A stretch of DNA of 35,327 bases from Candidatus Woesearchaeota archaeon (lineage in GTDB: Archaea; Nanobdellota; Nanobdellia; Woesearchaeales; UBA525). How positions within the stretch are numbered: the first letter of the stretch is position 1; each line of letters opens with the position of its first letter. The stretch covers positions 1 through 35,327 of the forward strand of contig JACWAN010000011.1 of the NCBI GenBank assembly GCA_014874255.1. The letters run 5' to 3'. A program made the translations under genes and the position numbers. Below, one piece after another: positions 27,801-35,327 of the stretch. The notes under the pieces were generated by a model. It made no database searches, had not been told where the DNA came from, and saw only the letters and a program-made list of their open reading frames with translations.

Positions 27801-28182
27801 CGGTGTACTGCTTCGTGATCTGCGCGGGGGTGCCGTCCTGCTGCGCGACCTGGAGCGAGTACACGCGGGGCGCCTGGTACTCCTGGGGGAAGGTGTACGA
27901 GCACGTGTAGCCGCCGCCCGTCGCGGGCTGGCAGGTCATGTTGAGGGCGCCGCTGTTCCCGAGGAGGCTGACGAGGTCGCTGTCCGCGTAGACGAAGACG
28001 GTCGTGGTGTCGTTCGCGCGGCGGAAGTCCTGGACCTGGTCCTGGCCGTACACGACGGCGGAGAGCGCGGCGTCGGCGCGCATCGAGAGGGCGGAGACGA
28101 AGATGATGCTGACCGTCAGGTAGATCATGAAGAGCGCCGCCATCTGCAGCAGCGTCCGCTCCGTCACGTCCCGTTCCTCCAT
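24805..28182 (-). CDS. Large surface protein with Ig-like repeats and Cys-rich C-terminal half (1125 aa)
   Basis: N-terminal TM, repeated TxTVDxxPP/IENTNPTI beta modules; CIPAQLYNLRKEKQLKCIELKCIREVAPTGVPITQCEQNYAAQSC shared with the 30974-35128 protein. Confidence 0.85.
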   Translation of the reverse strand: MEERDVTERTLLQMAALFMIYLTVSIIFVSALSMRADAALSAVVYGQDQVQDFRRANDTTTVFVYADSDLVSLLGNSGALNMTCQPATGGGYTCSYTFPQEYQAPRVYSLQVAQQDGTPAQITKQYTVDGVPPTFNRITYRQAGEYLIADYSVTDTSYPGDTNGCSGLGTLSLVVDDNTVATKTLNQSGCSDTGSLQADLPGRSGQVKAYLLASDRLGNTGNSTLQTLTVDTVPPSLPSTFQLLHNGVDVQRISTNSQGDIRVTLNLSIQEDALASAVADASALTTDPSLQQAYKALKLDCVQDGGLYDCTADNLKLDPANETVTINLAATDAKGNRATGVATKVLTIENTNPTITYLGRADPRCDGTCYARSGANQLLAEVNAPGGMAGAGLFVSFGGSAAAATNCSSADGTTWDCAITALLPEAPSGSTQTLTILPSSMDDLGNAFTGNLTRSFIVDNDPPKLVGTPTADLSCPTADQTLTVNATATDSVAQTLVISANVSAVTDQDAATADCTPVGNKTFTCSLPISGFVSVHTTATVPIAITDQAGNAVKMQMPLEVCEAENEATPNYITRIGLAGSAPAVDKRIASLIPFRVVLPLTMTITGGARVLQVSRVTCTNDFIVGPSYVVNDFSSAPVLVTSYQYRGAWPKKEVPLNCTLDFTIRRGNTVYSKPEQENVTASLPLVGQEIGNPGAAIKQKENGLVQDINGLQGSIDSKARLDNTIGKLCNLAETIGNINSALQAVKAVLYGIAMVLMGTVFGATAGIALWHHANIGLSNIGATVNKYIWPIGWMPTSSSAFSTQIVGYLVKWTCGLYECKMYDASTWAQIGMEVGQYENVFHMNEVPVTDTVTTSNTYYIPDFSSSNDVASWYGYTPSLSDKSVTITSTYHVQSVVSAVPGSNLYNDMLNQNKAFVDSIPGDNWIVNPYRSTEYDALCIPAQLYNLRKEKQLKCIELKCIREVAPTGVPITQCEQNYAAQSCLYLESAQAKMGSSITDILEKAVAAIALQTAIGFGIQWAFKSQCAALFSMTDPGAVLASTAGGSASTCTLIDQAGVLQWSLPYCGAKAVACGLAQSYFNFEELSSFAHSLRSQNSDVPSGQDYCAGLQGVKPDSTASSGGGLL

Positions 28183-28209
28183 GCGCGCATCCCCTGTGGC
28201 TGTTGTTTT

Positions 28210-28247
28210 TAACTCTTTCTACTGTCTGTAACTCTTTCTGCTGTCTG
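28210..28247. repeat. 19-bp direct tandem duplication
   Basis: TAACTCTTTCTACTGTCTG followed immediately by TAACTCTTTCTGCTGTCTG (18/19 identical). Confidence 0.85.
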
Positions 28248-28263
28248 GCGTCTACTTCACACG

Positions 28264-28516
28264 ACCTTCATCGCCACGACGTCCTTCGATCCGGCCCTTC
28301 ATCGCCACGGCCTAACTATCCTCCCGCACGGAACGCGTTCCGCGTTCCGGCGCCCCGGCAGCCTCTGGCTGCCGCGGGCTCCGGTCCGGGCAGATCGTCG
28401 GGCGCTCACGATTATGCAGTCGCTTCGATCCAGTCACTGCGTTCCTGGCCGACTCGTATAACTCGTCGCTCCTGCATGTTCGCGCCCGTCAATCGTGCCA
28501 AGGCGGCGATGAAGGT
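28264..28516. repeat. Large intergenic structured element, type II, with duplicated left arm
   Basis: ACCTTCATCGCC (28264-28275)/GGCGATGAAGGT (28505-28516), perfect 12 bp; second left-arm copy CCTTCATCGCC at 28296-28306; internal palindrome GGAACGCGTTCC (28330-28341) and hairpin CGGCAGCC-TCT-GGCTGCCG (28356-28374). Confidence 0.8.
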
Positions 28517-28661
28517 GTTTGTCGCGTCGTTGACGGTGTTGTTGACGCCGTTGATGATGCTGATGATGAAAGCGTTGATTGCGTCGTTGATGAAGGCGAC
28601 GTTGAAATGTGTTATAAGCGATAAGTGTTAATTATTAGTGGTTAATTATTAGCGGCTGTTC

Positions 28662-30977
28662 TCAATTGTTCGTCGGGATCTCGAGGATGCGCTTGTCCTG
28701 GAGGAAGTCGTCCGGCGTCTGGTAGGACTCGAGGTCGTGCCACGACGCGGGCAGGGGCTGCTCGAGCACGTAGAGCGTGTAGCTGCCGTGCGCGTAGAGG
28801 ATGTTCTGCGGGAGCTGCCAGGGCTGGCTCTCGTTGAGCGACGCCCCTCCCGCGAGCCACGAGGAGAAGTTCGTCGCCGGCAAGGTCATGGTCTGCTTGC
28901 CGATGCACGTCGAGCCGCCGCCGGCGAGGCAGAACGCGCTCGTCTCCTCGGGGATCTCGAGGGGCTTGGTGTGGAGCAGGTACGCGTCGATCGTGTATTC
29001 GCCCGGGGCGAGCTGGAGCGTGACGTTCGGCTGCTCGGGCGAGAGGAGCGTGCCGTTGCTCTGGTTGAGCGCGGCCAGGTAGTCCTGGACGTCCTGGTCG
29101 GTGAGGACGCCCCGGTCCTTGAGCGTCTGCAGCTCAGCCTTGCGCGCGGCGAGGTCGAGCCCCATGGTCTGGTTCTGCGTGCTGAGCGTGAAGAACCCGA
29201 CGAGCGGCTGGTCCTCGTCGTACGGGCTCTCCTTGATGCGCGCGATGTTGACGATGACGAGGTCGTTCTTGCTCAGGTTCTCGCTCCGCTTCGCGATCGT
29301 GTCGTACGTCGGCGTCGTGGCCTGGAGCGCGGCGATGTCGTCCGGCGAGCGTTTCCGCACGCTGATCGTCACGTTCCGAAGCGGCCAGAGCGCGAAGCCG
29401 AACGCCTTCGTGATATTCTCTTCGTAGTTGTCGTAGTCCGTGCCGCTGCCGAGGTAGCCTTCCTTGCTGTAGAGGAGGGCGCCGCCGTACCGGCAGTAGG
29501 GGAGCTGCGTCACTAGGCTGCCGTCGTCGCCGGTCTCGCCGACGAAGTATTCCTGGCCGCACTGGTACGAGATCCTGACGCCGCCGAGGGGCTGGCCGGT
29601 GAGCCGGTCGGTCGCCGTGATGTTGATCGTGTTGTCCACCGCCTGCTGCGGCGCGGAGAGGTCGACGCTCGCGTCCGTGAGGGTGAAGGCGGAGGCCGCG
29701 GCGCTCGTGTTGAGGGGCTCGTTGTGCCAGATGTTCGCCTGGAGGGCGAAGCTCCAGTCGTAGCCCTTGCCGCCGAACGCGCTCTCGTCCGTGAGGGTGA
29801 CAATCACCGGGTAGGAGAGGTCGTAGCTGAACCGGTAGTCGTTCATGAAGAGGCCGACGAGCTTCGACATGAGGCCGCCGAGGTCGGCGCTGCGCGGCTT
29901 GAGGAGCTCCTGGCCGCCGTTGATGCTCAGGTAGGGCGTCGTCCCGGGGTAGAAGAACCGCGCCTTCATGTCAGGATAGGTCTCGTTGTTCGGGTGCACG
30001 TAGAGGTAGGAGAAGACGCCCGCGTACATCGTCTGCTCCTCTGGCGTCAGCCCGGCCGCGTCCGCCCCCGAGGGCCAGATCGGCGCGAACCCTGCGAGCG
30101 CGTTCGGCACCTGGATGAAGTCCACCCAGGGCAGCACGTCGTCCTGGAGGGACTGCTGCACCTGCGTCCGGCTCCAGTACGTCTTCTGGCCGAGGAGCGT
30201 GACGGCGCGCATCGGCGGCAGCGCCTCGCCGACGCCGCTGTAGATGCTGATGAGATGGAGCGTCAGGCGTTCGAGGAAGCTCGTGTTCCGTTCCGCGTCG
30301 GCGAGCTCGTTCGCGAGGCGGTAGATCCGGGGGATGTCGACGTCCGCGCTCCCCGAGAACTGGGAGAGGAGCGTGCTCTTCCCCGTGGAGAGGTCGGTGA
30401 CGAGGAGCGGCATCGTGACGGTCGCCATCGTCTTGCCGCTGGCGAAGAGGACGGACGCGGACGCGGTCCCCTTCTGCTGCACGGAGTACTGGTCGCTGAG
30501 GAGCGTGAAATTGTCGAGGCATCGGAGCGTCGCTGCGGGGAGCGCGTCCTCGACCTGCTCCTGGACGCTGTCCTTGCCGAAGCTGTCGAACGGGCAGGTC
30601 GACGCGCCGTCCTTGCAGAGCGGCGGCTGCTCGCTCGCCGCGCAGCCCAGCGTGCTCTGGCCGCACCGCTTCACGTGGCTCCAGTACGGGACGTCCTGCG
30701 GCGGGAACTGGACGGTGTCGCCCTGCTGCGGATCAGGACTGTGGAGGAGGCGGCTCGTGTCGAGGTAGCCGCCGTTCCCGCCCGCTTGCCGGAGGAGCTG
30801 CTCCAATGCCTGCGAGACGCAGTCCGTGACGAGCTGGTCGACGGGCGCGACGGTCGCGGACTGCTGCGCCGTCGTCTGCGGCCGGCGGAAGAAGAGGAGG
30901 AGCAGGATGAGGATGAGGGCGACGAGGCCGATGACGACGAAAAGCGCGACCTGGCCGCGCGTGCGGAGAGTGTTCAT
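28662..30977 (-). CDS. Single-TM anchored surface protein (771 aa), paralog of 21166-23358
   Basis: MNTLRTRGQVALFVVIGLVALILILLLLFFRRP...; 4-bp overlap with upstream gene. Start shortened from the longer ORF in the track. Confidence 0.8.
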   Translation of the reverse strand: MNTLRTRGQVALFVVIGLVALILILLLLFFRRPQTTAQQSATVAPVDQLVTDCVSQALEQLLRQAGGNGGYLDTSRLLHSPDPQQGDTVQFPPQDVPYWSHVKRCGQSTLGCAASEQPPLCKDGASTCPFDSFGKDSVQEQVEDALPAATLRCLDNFTLLSDQYSVQQKGTASASVLFASGKTMATVTMPLLVTDLSTGKSTLLSQFSGSADVDIPRIYRLANELADAERNTSFLERLTLHLISIYSGVGEALPPMRAVTLLGQKTYWSRTQVQQSLQDDVLPWVDFIQVPNALAGFAPIWPSGADAAGLTPEEQTMYAGVFSYLYVHPNNETYPDMKARFFYPGTTPYLSINGGQELLKPRSADLGGLMSKLVGLFMNDYRFSYDLSYPVIVTLTDESAFGGKGYDWSFALQANIWHNEPLNTSAAASAFTLTDASVDLSAPQQAVDNTINITATDRLTGQPLGGVRISYQCGQEYFVGETGDDGSLVTQLPYCRYGGALLYSKEGYLGSGTDYDNYEENITKAFGFALWPLRNVTISVRKRSPDDIAALQATTPTYDTIAKRSENLSKNDLVIVNIARIKESPYDEDQPLVGFFTLSTQNQTMGLDLAARKAELQTLKDRGVLTDQDVQDYLAALNQSNGTLLSPEQPNVTLQLAPGEYTIDAYLLHTKPLEIPEETSAFCLAGGGSTCIGKQTMTLPATNFSSWLAGGASLNESQPWQLPQNILYAHGSYTLYVLEQPLPASWHDLESYQTPDDFLQDKRILEIPTNN

Positions 30978-33900
30978 CCTGCCAGTCCTCCACCCATGCC
31001 GAAACCCGTCGCTCCGGTACCGAGACCCGTCGTCCCTGTACCGAGACCGGCGCTCTGGTTCGCCTGATACTGGTTCGTCGAGTACGGGTCCTTGACGCCG
31101 AAGTCCGGCAGCCCCTGGCTCGTGACGCCGCCCCGGTCGAAGGCGTTCGGCTCGATCGGCCGGCAGTACTTCGTGTCGCCGCCCGCCTGCGGGAACGGCT
31201 TGGCGAAGAGGACACACACCTCGGTATACGCCTCGGTGTCGTTCACTGAGTATGCTTCGTTGACGACGTCGCCCTTCGCGAGCGCGACATTGCTCGCGAC
31301 GCTCTTCCCGCCCGGGTTGAGGATGACGCCCATCGTGTTGTCGCCGAACGGGCTGACCGCGACCGTGCTGATCGTGTAGAGCCTCTGCGTCGCGGTGCCG
31401 GTCTGGTTGGCGCGCGCGCCGACGTTGAGCCGCTCCGCCGCGAACGTCAGGACCGCACGGTAGTTGTCGCCCTGCCACGCATAGACCGCGCCGTCGTCCA
31501 GCGTGAAGTCGCTGAACGCGCCGGCCGGGTTGCAGAGGTTGTTCTTCCACTCCTCCGGGTTGAGGAGCGTGTTCGCCTGCGCGCTGAGCGACGCGCCCCA
31601 ATCGCCCCACCCGCTGAGGAAAAGGAAATCGAGCTGGCCGTTCTCGCGCATATATTGATAGAGCGTGTTCGAGAGCATATCCACCCAGCCGTACACGTTC
31701 GCCGCCGTCTGCGCCTTGTGGCCGGCGTCGCTCGCAGCCTTCTGCGCCGCGGCGCGCTGCTCCTCGGTCAGAGGGGGGCCGCCACAGTGTTGACAGGTTC
31801 CGTCTTTGTTGAGCATGAGACACACGCATATCTCTCCCGTGACCGTGGGAGCGTATTTCGTGTCCTTGTAGAGGTTCGCCGCGGCGGTGTTGTAGGCAGT
31901 AGTGAGTTTATCGCATTCCACGTTGTTGTACGTCGTTCCCTGCTGGCAGACGGGGTTGCTCGTCGGCGTCTGCTTCAGCGTCGCGAGGCTCTGGGCGATC
32001 GCGTCGTTCGTCAGCTGGCTCGTGGAGAGGAGGCTCGCGCCCGGCACAGTACCCGTCTTCGCGAGGCCGGCGAGCTGGCCGCCCGAGGTGATGGGCTGCC
32101 CGGCGACGAACTGGGAGCGGAGGACGTTCCGGTCGTTCTGGCCAACGCTTGTTCCGGCCCCGGAATAAGGAGTCAGGTCGTTCAGCGATAACCAGAGGCT
32201 CGCCGCGTCGGCCGCTCCCTGCGTCGTACTCGTATCGATGCCGACTTCCTTCATGTAGGACTGGAATGCCGTGTTGCTCTGCCAAGCGTTAGGATTCACA
32301 GGTCCGACGAAATGCGAAAGATCCGGGAGGCTCTTCAGCATCGCGTCCGCGACCTGGACACGCGCCTGCTTGTCGTGCTGCGCGAACCATTGCTGCCGGT
32401 ACTGGTCGCCCGTGTAGCCGAAAGCGGGGGAGAGCTGCTCGAGGAAGCCGCTCGTCGTGCGGCCGCACGCGCTGCCCACGCAGAGCGCCTTCTGGCAGAG
32501 GTCCGCCTGGTAGGGGAAGGAGAAGAGCATGTTGTACTTCGTGACGCTGCTGAAGTCCTTCTGCATGGCGAGCGTCTTCATGAGGTGGCATCCGAACCCC
32601 TTCCAGTTGAGCGTCTGGTCCGTGCCGGCGCACGAGGCCGAGTTGAGCTGGTTGACGAGCAGCGTCAGGGGGGACTGCACGATCTGGTTGATGTTGGCCG
32701 CGAGGTTCTTGATGACGCGGATGTAGGGCAGCTCGAAGATCTCGCCGGTGACGAAGCGGCACATCTTGACCCCCCGTGCTTGCTCGCACGGCGTGATCGA
32801 CGCGCCGTCCAGCGCCTGCTCCTTGAGGCATTCGAGATAGCCGCAGTCGATCTCCCGGTACTTGTTCAGGTTGTAGACGACGCCGCTCCAGCACTGCGTG
32901 GCGACGGACATGATGAGGCTGTTGCCCACGTCCGGCGTGTTGAGGTTGCTGAAGTAGTCGCCGGCCATCTTCTGGGCGGCAGGGGGCAGCTCGCTGCCGA
33001 TGTTCAGGTCGTTGGCGAAGCCCTGGTCGCCGGCGAGGAGCCAGTTGCCGCCGCCGCTCTTCTGCGCCGCCTCGGCCGCCGCCTGGGTCTTGTTCGCGAC
33101 GTCGCAGTAGATGTAGTCGCAGAACTTCTTCGTCGTCAGGGTGGCCTTCTGGAAGTCGTCCTTCACGGCGGAGGTGGCGCCGTTGAGCGGGTTCGCGGGC
33201 GAGGCCTGCGGCATCTTCCCCATCCAGTACGTGGCGCTCGACATGAACATCATGTTCCAGAGCTGGTTGCCGCTGCTCGCGAGGCCCTGGCCGACGCCGG
33301 TCTGCATGAGGAGCAGCCCCATCGCCTGCATCTGGAGGCCGGGCGTCTGGAGCATGTTCATGATGTTCTGGAGCTGGCACATCTGCGCGAAGGTGGCGGT
33401 GAGCTGGTTCGCCGTGCCGACGAGCTTGTTCAGCCCCGTGTTGAGGCTGTTCTGCTCGTCGTCGATCTTCTTGAGGAACGCCTTGCCGGGCGTGCCGAGC
33501 TTGCTGTCGTGCAGCCGCAGGGGGAAGTAGAGCGTCAGCTGCTCGGGCGAGGGGTAGATCGTGTTGTCCTGCTGGACGACGAGGGAGAGGTTGCATCGGA
33601 CGAGGATGAGGTCGCTCTTCAGCGTCGAGGTGTCCAGCTTGAGGAATGAGGCGTCGAGCCGGTTGTCCTCATTCCAGTCCGCGTCCGGGTAGAAGACCCT
33701 GATCGGGTCGAGGAAGAGCGCGGGCGTGGCGCTCCAGTTCTGGCCGTCGTTCGGGCCGAACGGGTCGCTGTTCGCCTTCGGCTTCTTGACGACCTGGCAC
33801 GTCGTGGCCGCCACCGATTGCTGGAGGATCTTCGCTCCCGGCGCGAGCCGGGTGAGATGGTAGTTGATGAAGAGCGGGTAGTCGAACGCGTTGTCCAGCG

Positions 33901-35128
33901 CCAATTGGAGGGCTGCGCGGTCGACGGTGCCAGGCGTGACGGCGGTCGCTTTCGCGGCGAAGAGGGCGGGCGTCGTCGTCGCGTTCGAGACGTTGAGGAT
34001 CGCGGGGACGGTGACGTTCGCCGTGAGCGTCCGGCCGAGCTCGTCGGTGAAGACGAGGCCGAGGGGCAGGTTGCGGCCCGCGGCGAGGGAGCCGACGCTG
34101 AGCGTGCATTCCTGGAGATCGTTCACGGTCTTCGTGCACTGCACGCTCTGGAGCCGCTCCGTCGCGTTGGCCGAGGCGTTCGTGGCGTTGACGGAGGCGT
34201 CCGCGGCGTCGCCCGCAGCCTTGAGGACGAGCTGCGTGACGTCCGCAGTCATCGTGACGTGCAGCACGGGCTTCTCGATCGTGGCGGTGACGGTGAGCGT
34301 GCCGTCGTTGGTGACGAGGCCGAGCGGTCCCGTGCCGGCGAGCGTGACGTTGAGCAGCCGCAACGGGGTGGCGTCGCAGATCACGGTGACAGGCGTCTCG
34401 TTCGTGGCGGGGTTGCCCGCGTCGTCCTGCGTAGGGACGCCGTTCGCCGAGGTCACCGTCAGGTCGTAGCGTTCGCCGTCCGCGCAGGTGAGGAGCGCGG
34501 TGCCCGTGCAGCTGTCCCCCGTGCAGTTGTCGACGGAGAAGACGTGGGTGCCGATCCGGTAGAAGACGAGGCGCTTGTCGAACGCGCCGTCGGGGTCGTC
34601 AAGGGAGACGGTGACGTTCGTCTGGATGCCGCTGCCGATGTAGCAGCGTTGGCCGTCGCAGAGCTGCGTCGCGATGCCCGTGACCACGGGCGAGGTGTTG
34701 TCGATGGTGAACTGCGCGGTGAGGTTGCCGGGGTAGTTGGTGCCCGCATTGAAGAGGCGGTACGGGATGGTGACGCTCCCGTTCGCGGGCATGATGAGGA
34801 GCTGGTCGGTGCACGTCGTCGTGTTCGCGGTCGCGTTGCGTTCGCAGCCGGTGAACGGGTACTGGCGATTGCTGTATGAGGCGCTCGTCCCCGGGTCGGT
34901 GGTGAGCTGGCTGAGGTCGAGGAAGGCGTAGCCCTGGTTCAGGTCGGTGGTGAAGCTCATGTCGACGAGCTGCGGGTGGCCGGGGCTGATCGCCGCTATC
35001 GGCTGGCCGTTGCTCGTGAACGTGAGGTCGGTGATCGTGTAGGCGAGCGCGGAAGATCCGAGGAGGGCGAGGAGGGCGAGCGAGCAGGCGGAGAGGATGA
35101 AGCCGATGCGTAGCTGCCTGCCGTCCAC
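30974..35128 (-). CDS. Giant secreted/surface protein (1384 aa) with Ig-like N-terminal part
   Basis: GTG start (VDGRQLRIGFILSACSLALLALLGSSALAYT signal-like sequence); CWSGVVYNLNKYREIDCGYLECLKEQALDGASITPCEQARGVKMC matches the 24805-28182 protein; TATA (TTTATAAA) at 35178-35185. Confidence 0.8.
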   Translation of the reverse strand: MDGRQLRIGFILSACSLALLALLGSSALAYTITDLTFTSNGQPIAAISPGHPQLVDMSFTTDLNQGYAFLDLSQLTTDPGTSASYSNRQYPFTGCERNATANTTTCTDQLLIMPANGSVTIPYRLFNAGTNYPGNLTAQFTIDNTSPVVTGIATQLCDGQRCYIGSGIQTNVTVSLDDPDGAFDKRLVFYRIGTHVFSVDNCTGDSCTGTALLTCADGERYDLTVTSANGVPTQDDAGNPATNETPVTVICDATPLRLLNVTLAGTGPLGLVTNDGTLTVTATIEKPVLHVTMTADVTQLVLKAAGDAADASVNATNASANATERLQSVQCTKTVNDLQECTLSVGSLAAGRNLPLGLVFTDELGRTLTANVTVPAILNVSNATTTPALFAAKATAVTPGTVDRAALQLALDNAFDYPLFINYHLTRLAPGAKILQQSVAATTCQVVKKPKANSDPFGPNDGQNWSATPALFLDPIRVFYPDADWNEDNRLDASFLKLDTSTLKSDLILVRCNLSLVVQQDNTIYPSPEQLTLYFPLRLHDSKLGTPGKAFLKKIDDEQNSLNTGLNKLVGTANQLTATFAQMCQLQNIMNMLQTPGLQMQAMGLLLMQTGVGQGLASSGNQLWNMMFMSSATYWMGKMPQASPANPLNGATSAVKDDFQKATLTTKKFCDYIYCDVANKTQAAAEAAQKSGGGNWLLAGDQGFANDLNIGSELPPAAQKMAGDYFSNLNTPDVGNSLIMSVATQCWSGVVYNLNKYREIDCGYLECLKEQALDGASITPCEQARGVKMCRFVTGEIFELPYIRVIKNLAANINQIVQSPLTLLVNQLNSASCAGTDQTLNWKGFGCHLMKTLAMQKDFSSVTKYNMLFSFPYQADLCQKALCVGSACGRTTSGFLEQLSPAFGYTGDQYRQQWFAQHDKQARVQVADAMLKSLPDLSHFVGPVNPNAWQSNTAFQSYMKEVGIDTSTTQGAADAASLWLSLNDLTPYSGAGTSVGQNDRNVLRSQFVAGQPITSGGQLAGLAKTGTVPGASLLSTSQLTNDAIAQSLATLKQTPTSNPVCQQGTTYNNVECDKLTTAYNTAAANLYKDTKYAPTVTGEICVCLMLNKDGTCQHCGGPPLTEEQRAAAQKAASDAGHKAQTAANVYGWVDMLSNTLYQYMRENGQLDFLFLSGWGDWGASLSAQANTLLNPEEWKNNLCNPAGAFSDFTLDDGAVYAWQGDNYRAVLTFAAERLNVGARANQTGTATQRLYTISTVAVSPFGDNTMGVILNPGGKSVASNVALAKGDVVNEAYSVNDTEAYTEVCVLFAKPFPQAGGDTKYCRPIEPNAFDRGGVTSQGLPDFGVKDPYSTNQYQANQSAGLGTGTTGLGTGATGFGMGGGLAG

Positions 35129-35200
35129 CGTCCTACCACCTGCGCCCGCGGCGCGTGACGTCCCCCCGTCGACAGGCTTTATAAAGTTTATTGCCTTCTC

Positions 35201-35327
35201 GGCTCTTAGGCAAATTCGCCTTCGGCGGTGTTGCCGGCTGCGACCCGTGTCGCTGCGTTCTTCGCTGCATCGTTGAAGCCCCGTAGGGGGCATCCCCCTC
35301 AACTCTCCGTTTCTTCTTATCGCTACA
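35201..35327. mobile_element. MITE-like element copy 3, truncated by window end; type I core
   Basis: GGCTCTTAGGCAAATT (35201-35216), same terminal repeat as 208-341 and 567-846; core CCCCGTAGGGGGCATCCCCC (35279-35298). Confidence 0.65.

Noticed and set aside
25654-28212. 852-aa plus-strand ORF opposite the 1125-aa surface protein
   Set aside because: Arg/Asp/Val-rich antisense composition typical of GC-rich genomes; the minus frame has a TM, Ig-like repeats and conserved cysteines. The same applies to 6334-8193, 21334-23403, 29724-31067, 32312-33649, 15949-17058, 13180-14889 and 12137-13504.
28529-28605. Plus-strand ORF end MKVFVASLTVLLTPLMMLMMKALIASLMKATLKC as a small membrane protein
   Set aside because: The 3-bp periodicity is better explained by the minus-strand frame with C-ending codons; the hydrophobic plus frame is its antisense.
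30974-35128. Lipobox (LSAC) in the giant surface protein as an Lgt substrate
   Set aside because: The cysteine lies mid-way through the hydrophobic core with a better signal peptidase I-like site (SSALA/YT) downstream; too weak to claim.
1-35327. CRISPR arrays, rRNA genes, recognisable transposase or integrase genes
   Set aside because: No regularly spaced direct repeats with unique spacers, no rRNA-like sequence and no transposase motifs seen in any supported ORF.

Overview
GC-rich archaeal chromosomal window, possibly DPANN-like. It encodes TFE, ZPR1-type and archaeal TpiA proteins, tRNA-His with an encoded G-1, and many leaderless genes with TATA boxes. I support about 27 protein genes, one tRNA-His(GUG), and one small ORF missing from the supplied track (1656..1802, minus). 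Recognisable content: a metallophosphoesterase; a three-gene cassette of a PD-(D/E)XK-like protein, a DHH/DHHA1 protein and a large RecB-like/coiled-coil protein; ZPR1; TFE; a Kazal-like secreted protein; pilin-like proteins; TpiA; bacterial-type Lgt; thioredoxin; HisS plus tRNA-His; a nucleotidyltransferase-domain protein; two small paralogs; and a ~14 kb duplicated surface/secreted protein cluster. The most unusual signal is non-coding. Nearly every larger spacer holds a 60-280 bp element closed by a perfect or near-perfect terminal stem. The stem sequence differs between copies, but internal cores recur. One group (208-341, 567-846, 35201-end) shares the terminal inverted repeat GGCTCTTAGGCAAAT, and the first two copies are flanked by 9-bp direct repeats, so they look like non-autonomous mobile elements. 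A second group (8253, 18693, 20998, 28264) shares a GCCTTGG(A/C)(A/G)C motif inside variable but self-complementary arms. At 18.6 kb that motif lies near a hairpin resembling an IS200/IS605 right end, suggesting tnpB-less omegaRNA-like relics (inference). No transposase, CRISPR array or rRNA was seen. All assignments are by eye; no searches or folding were run.
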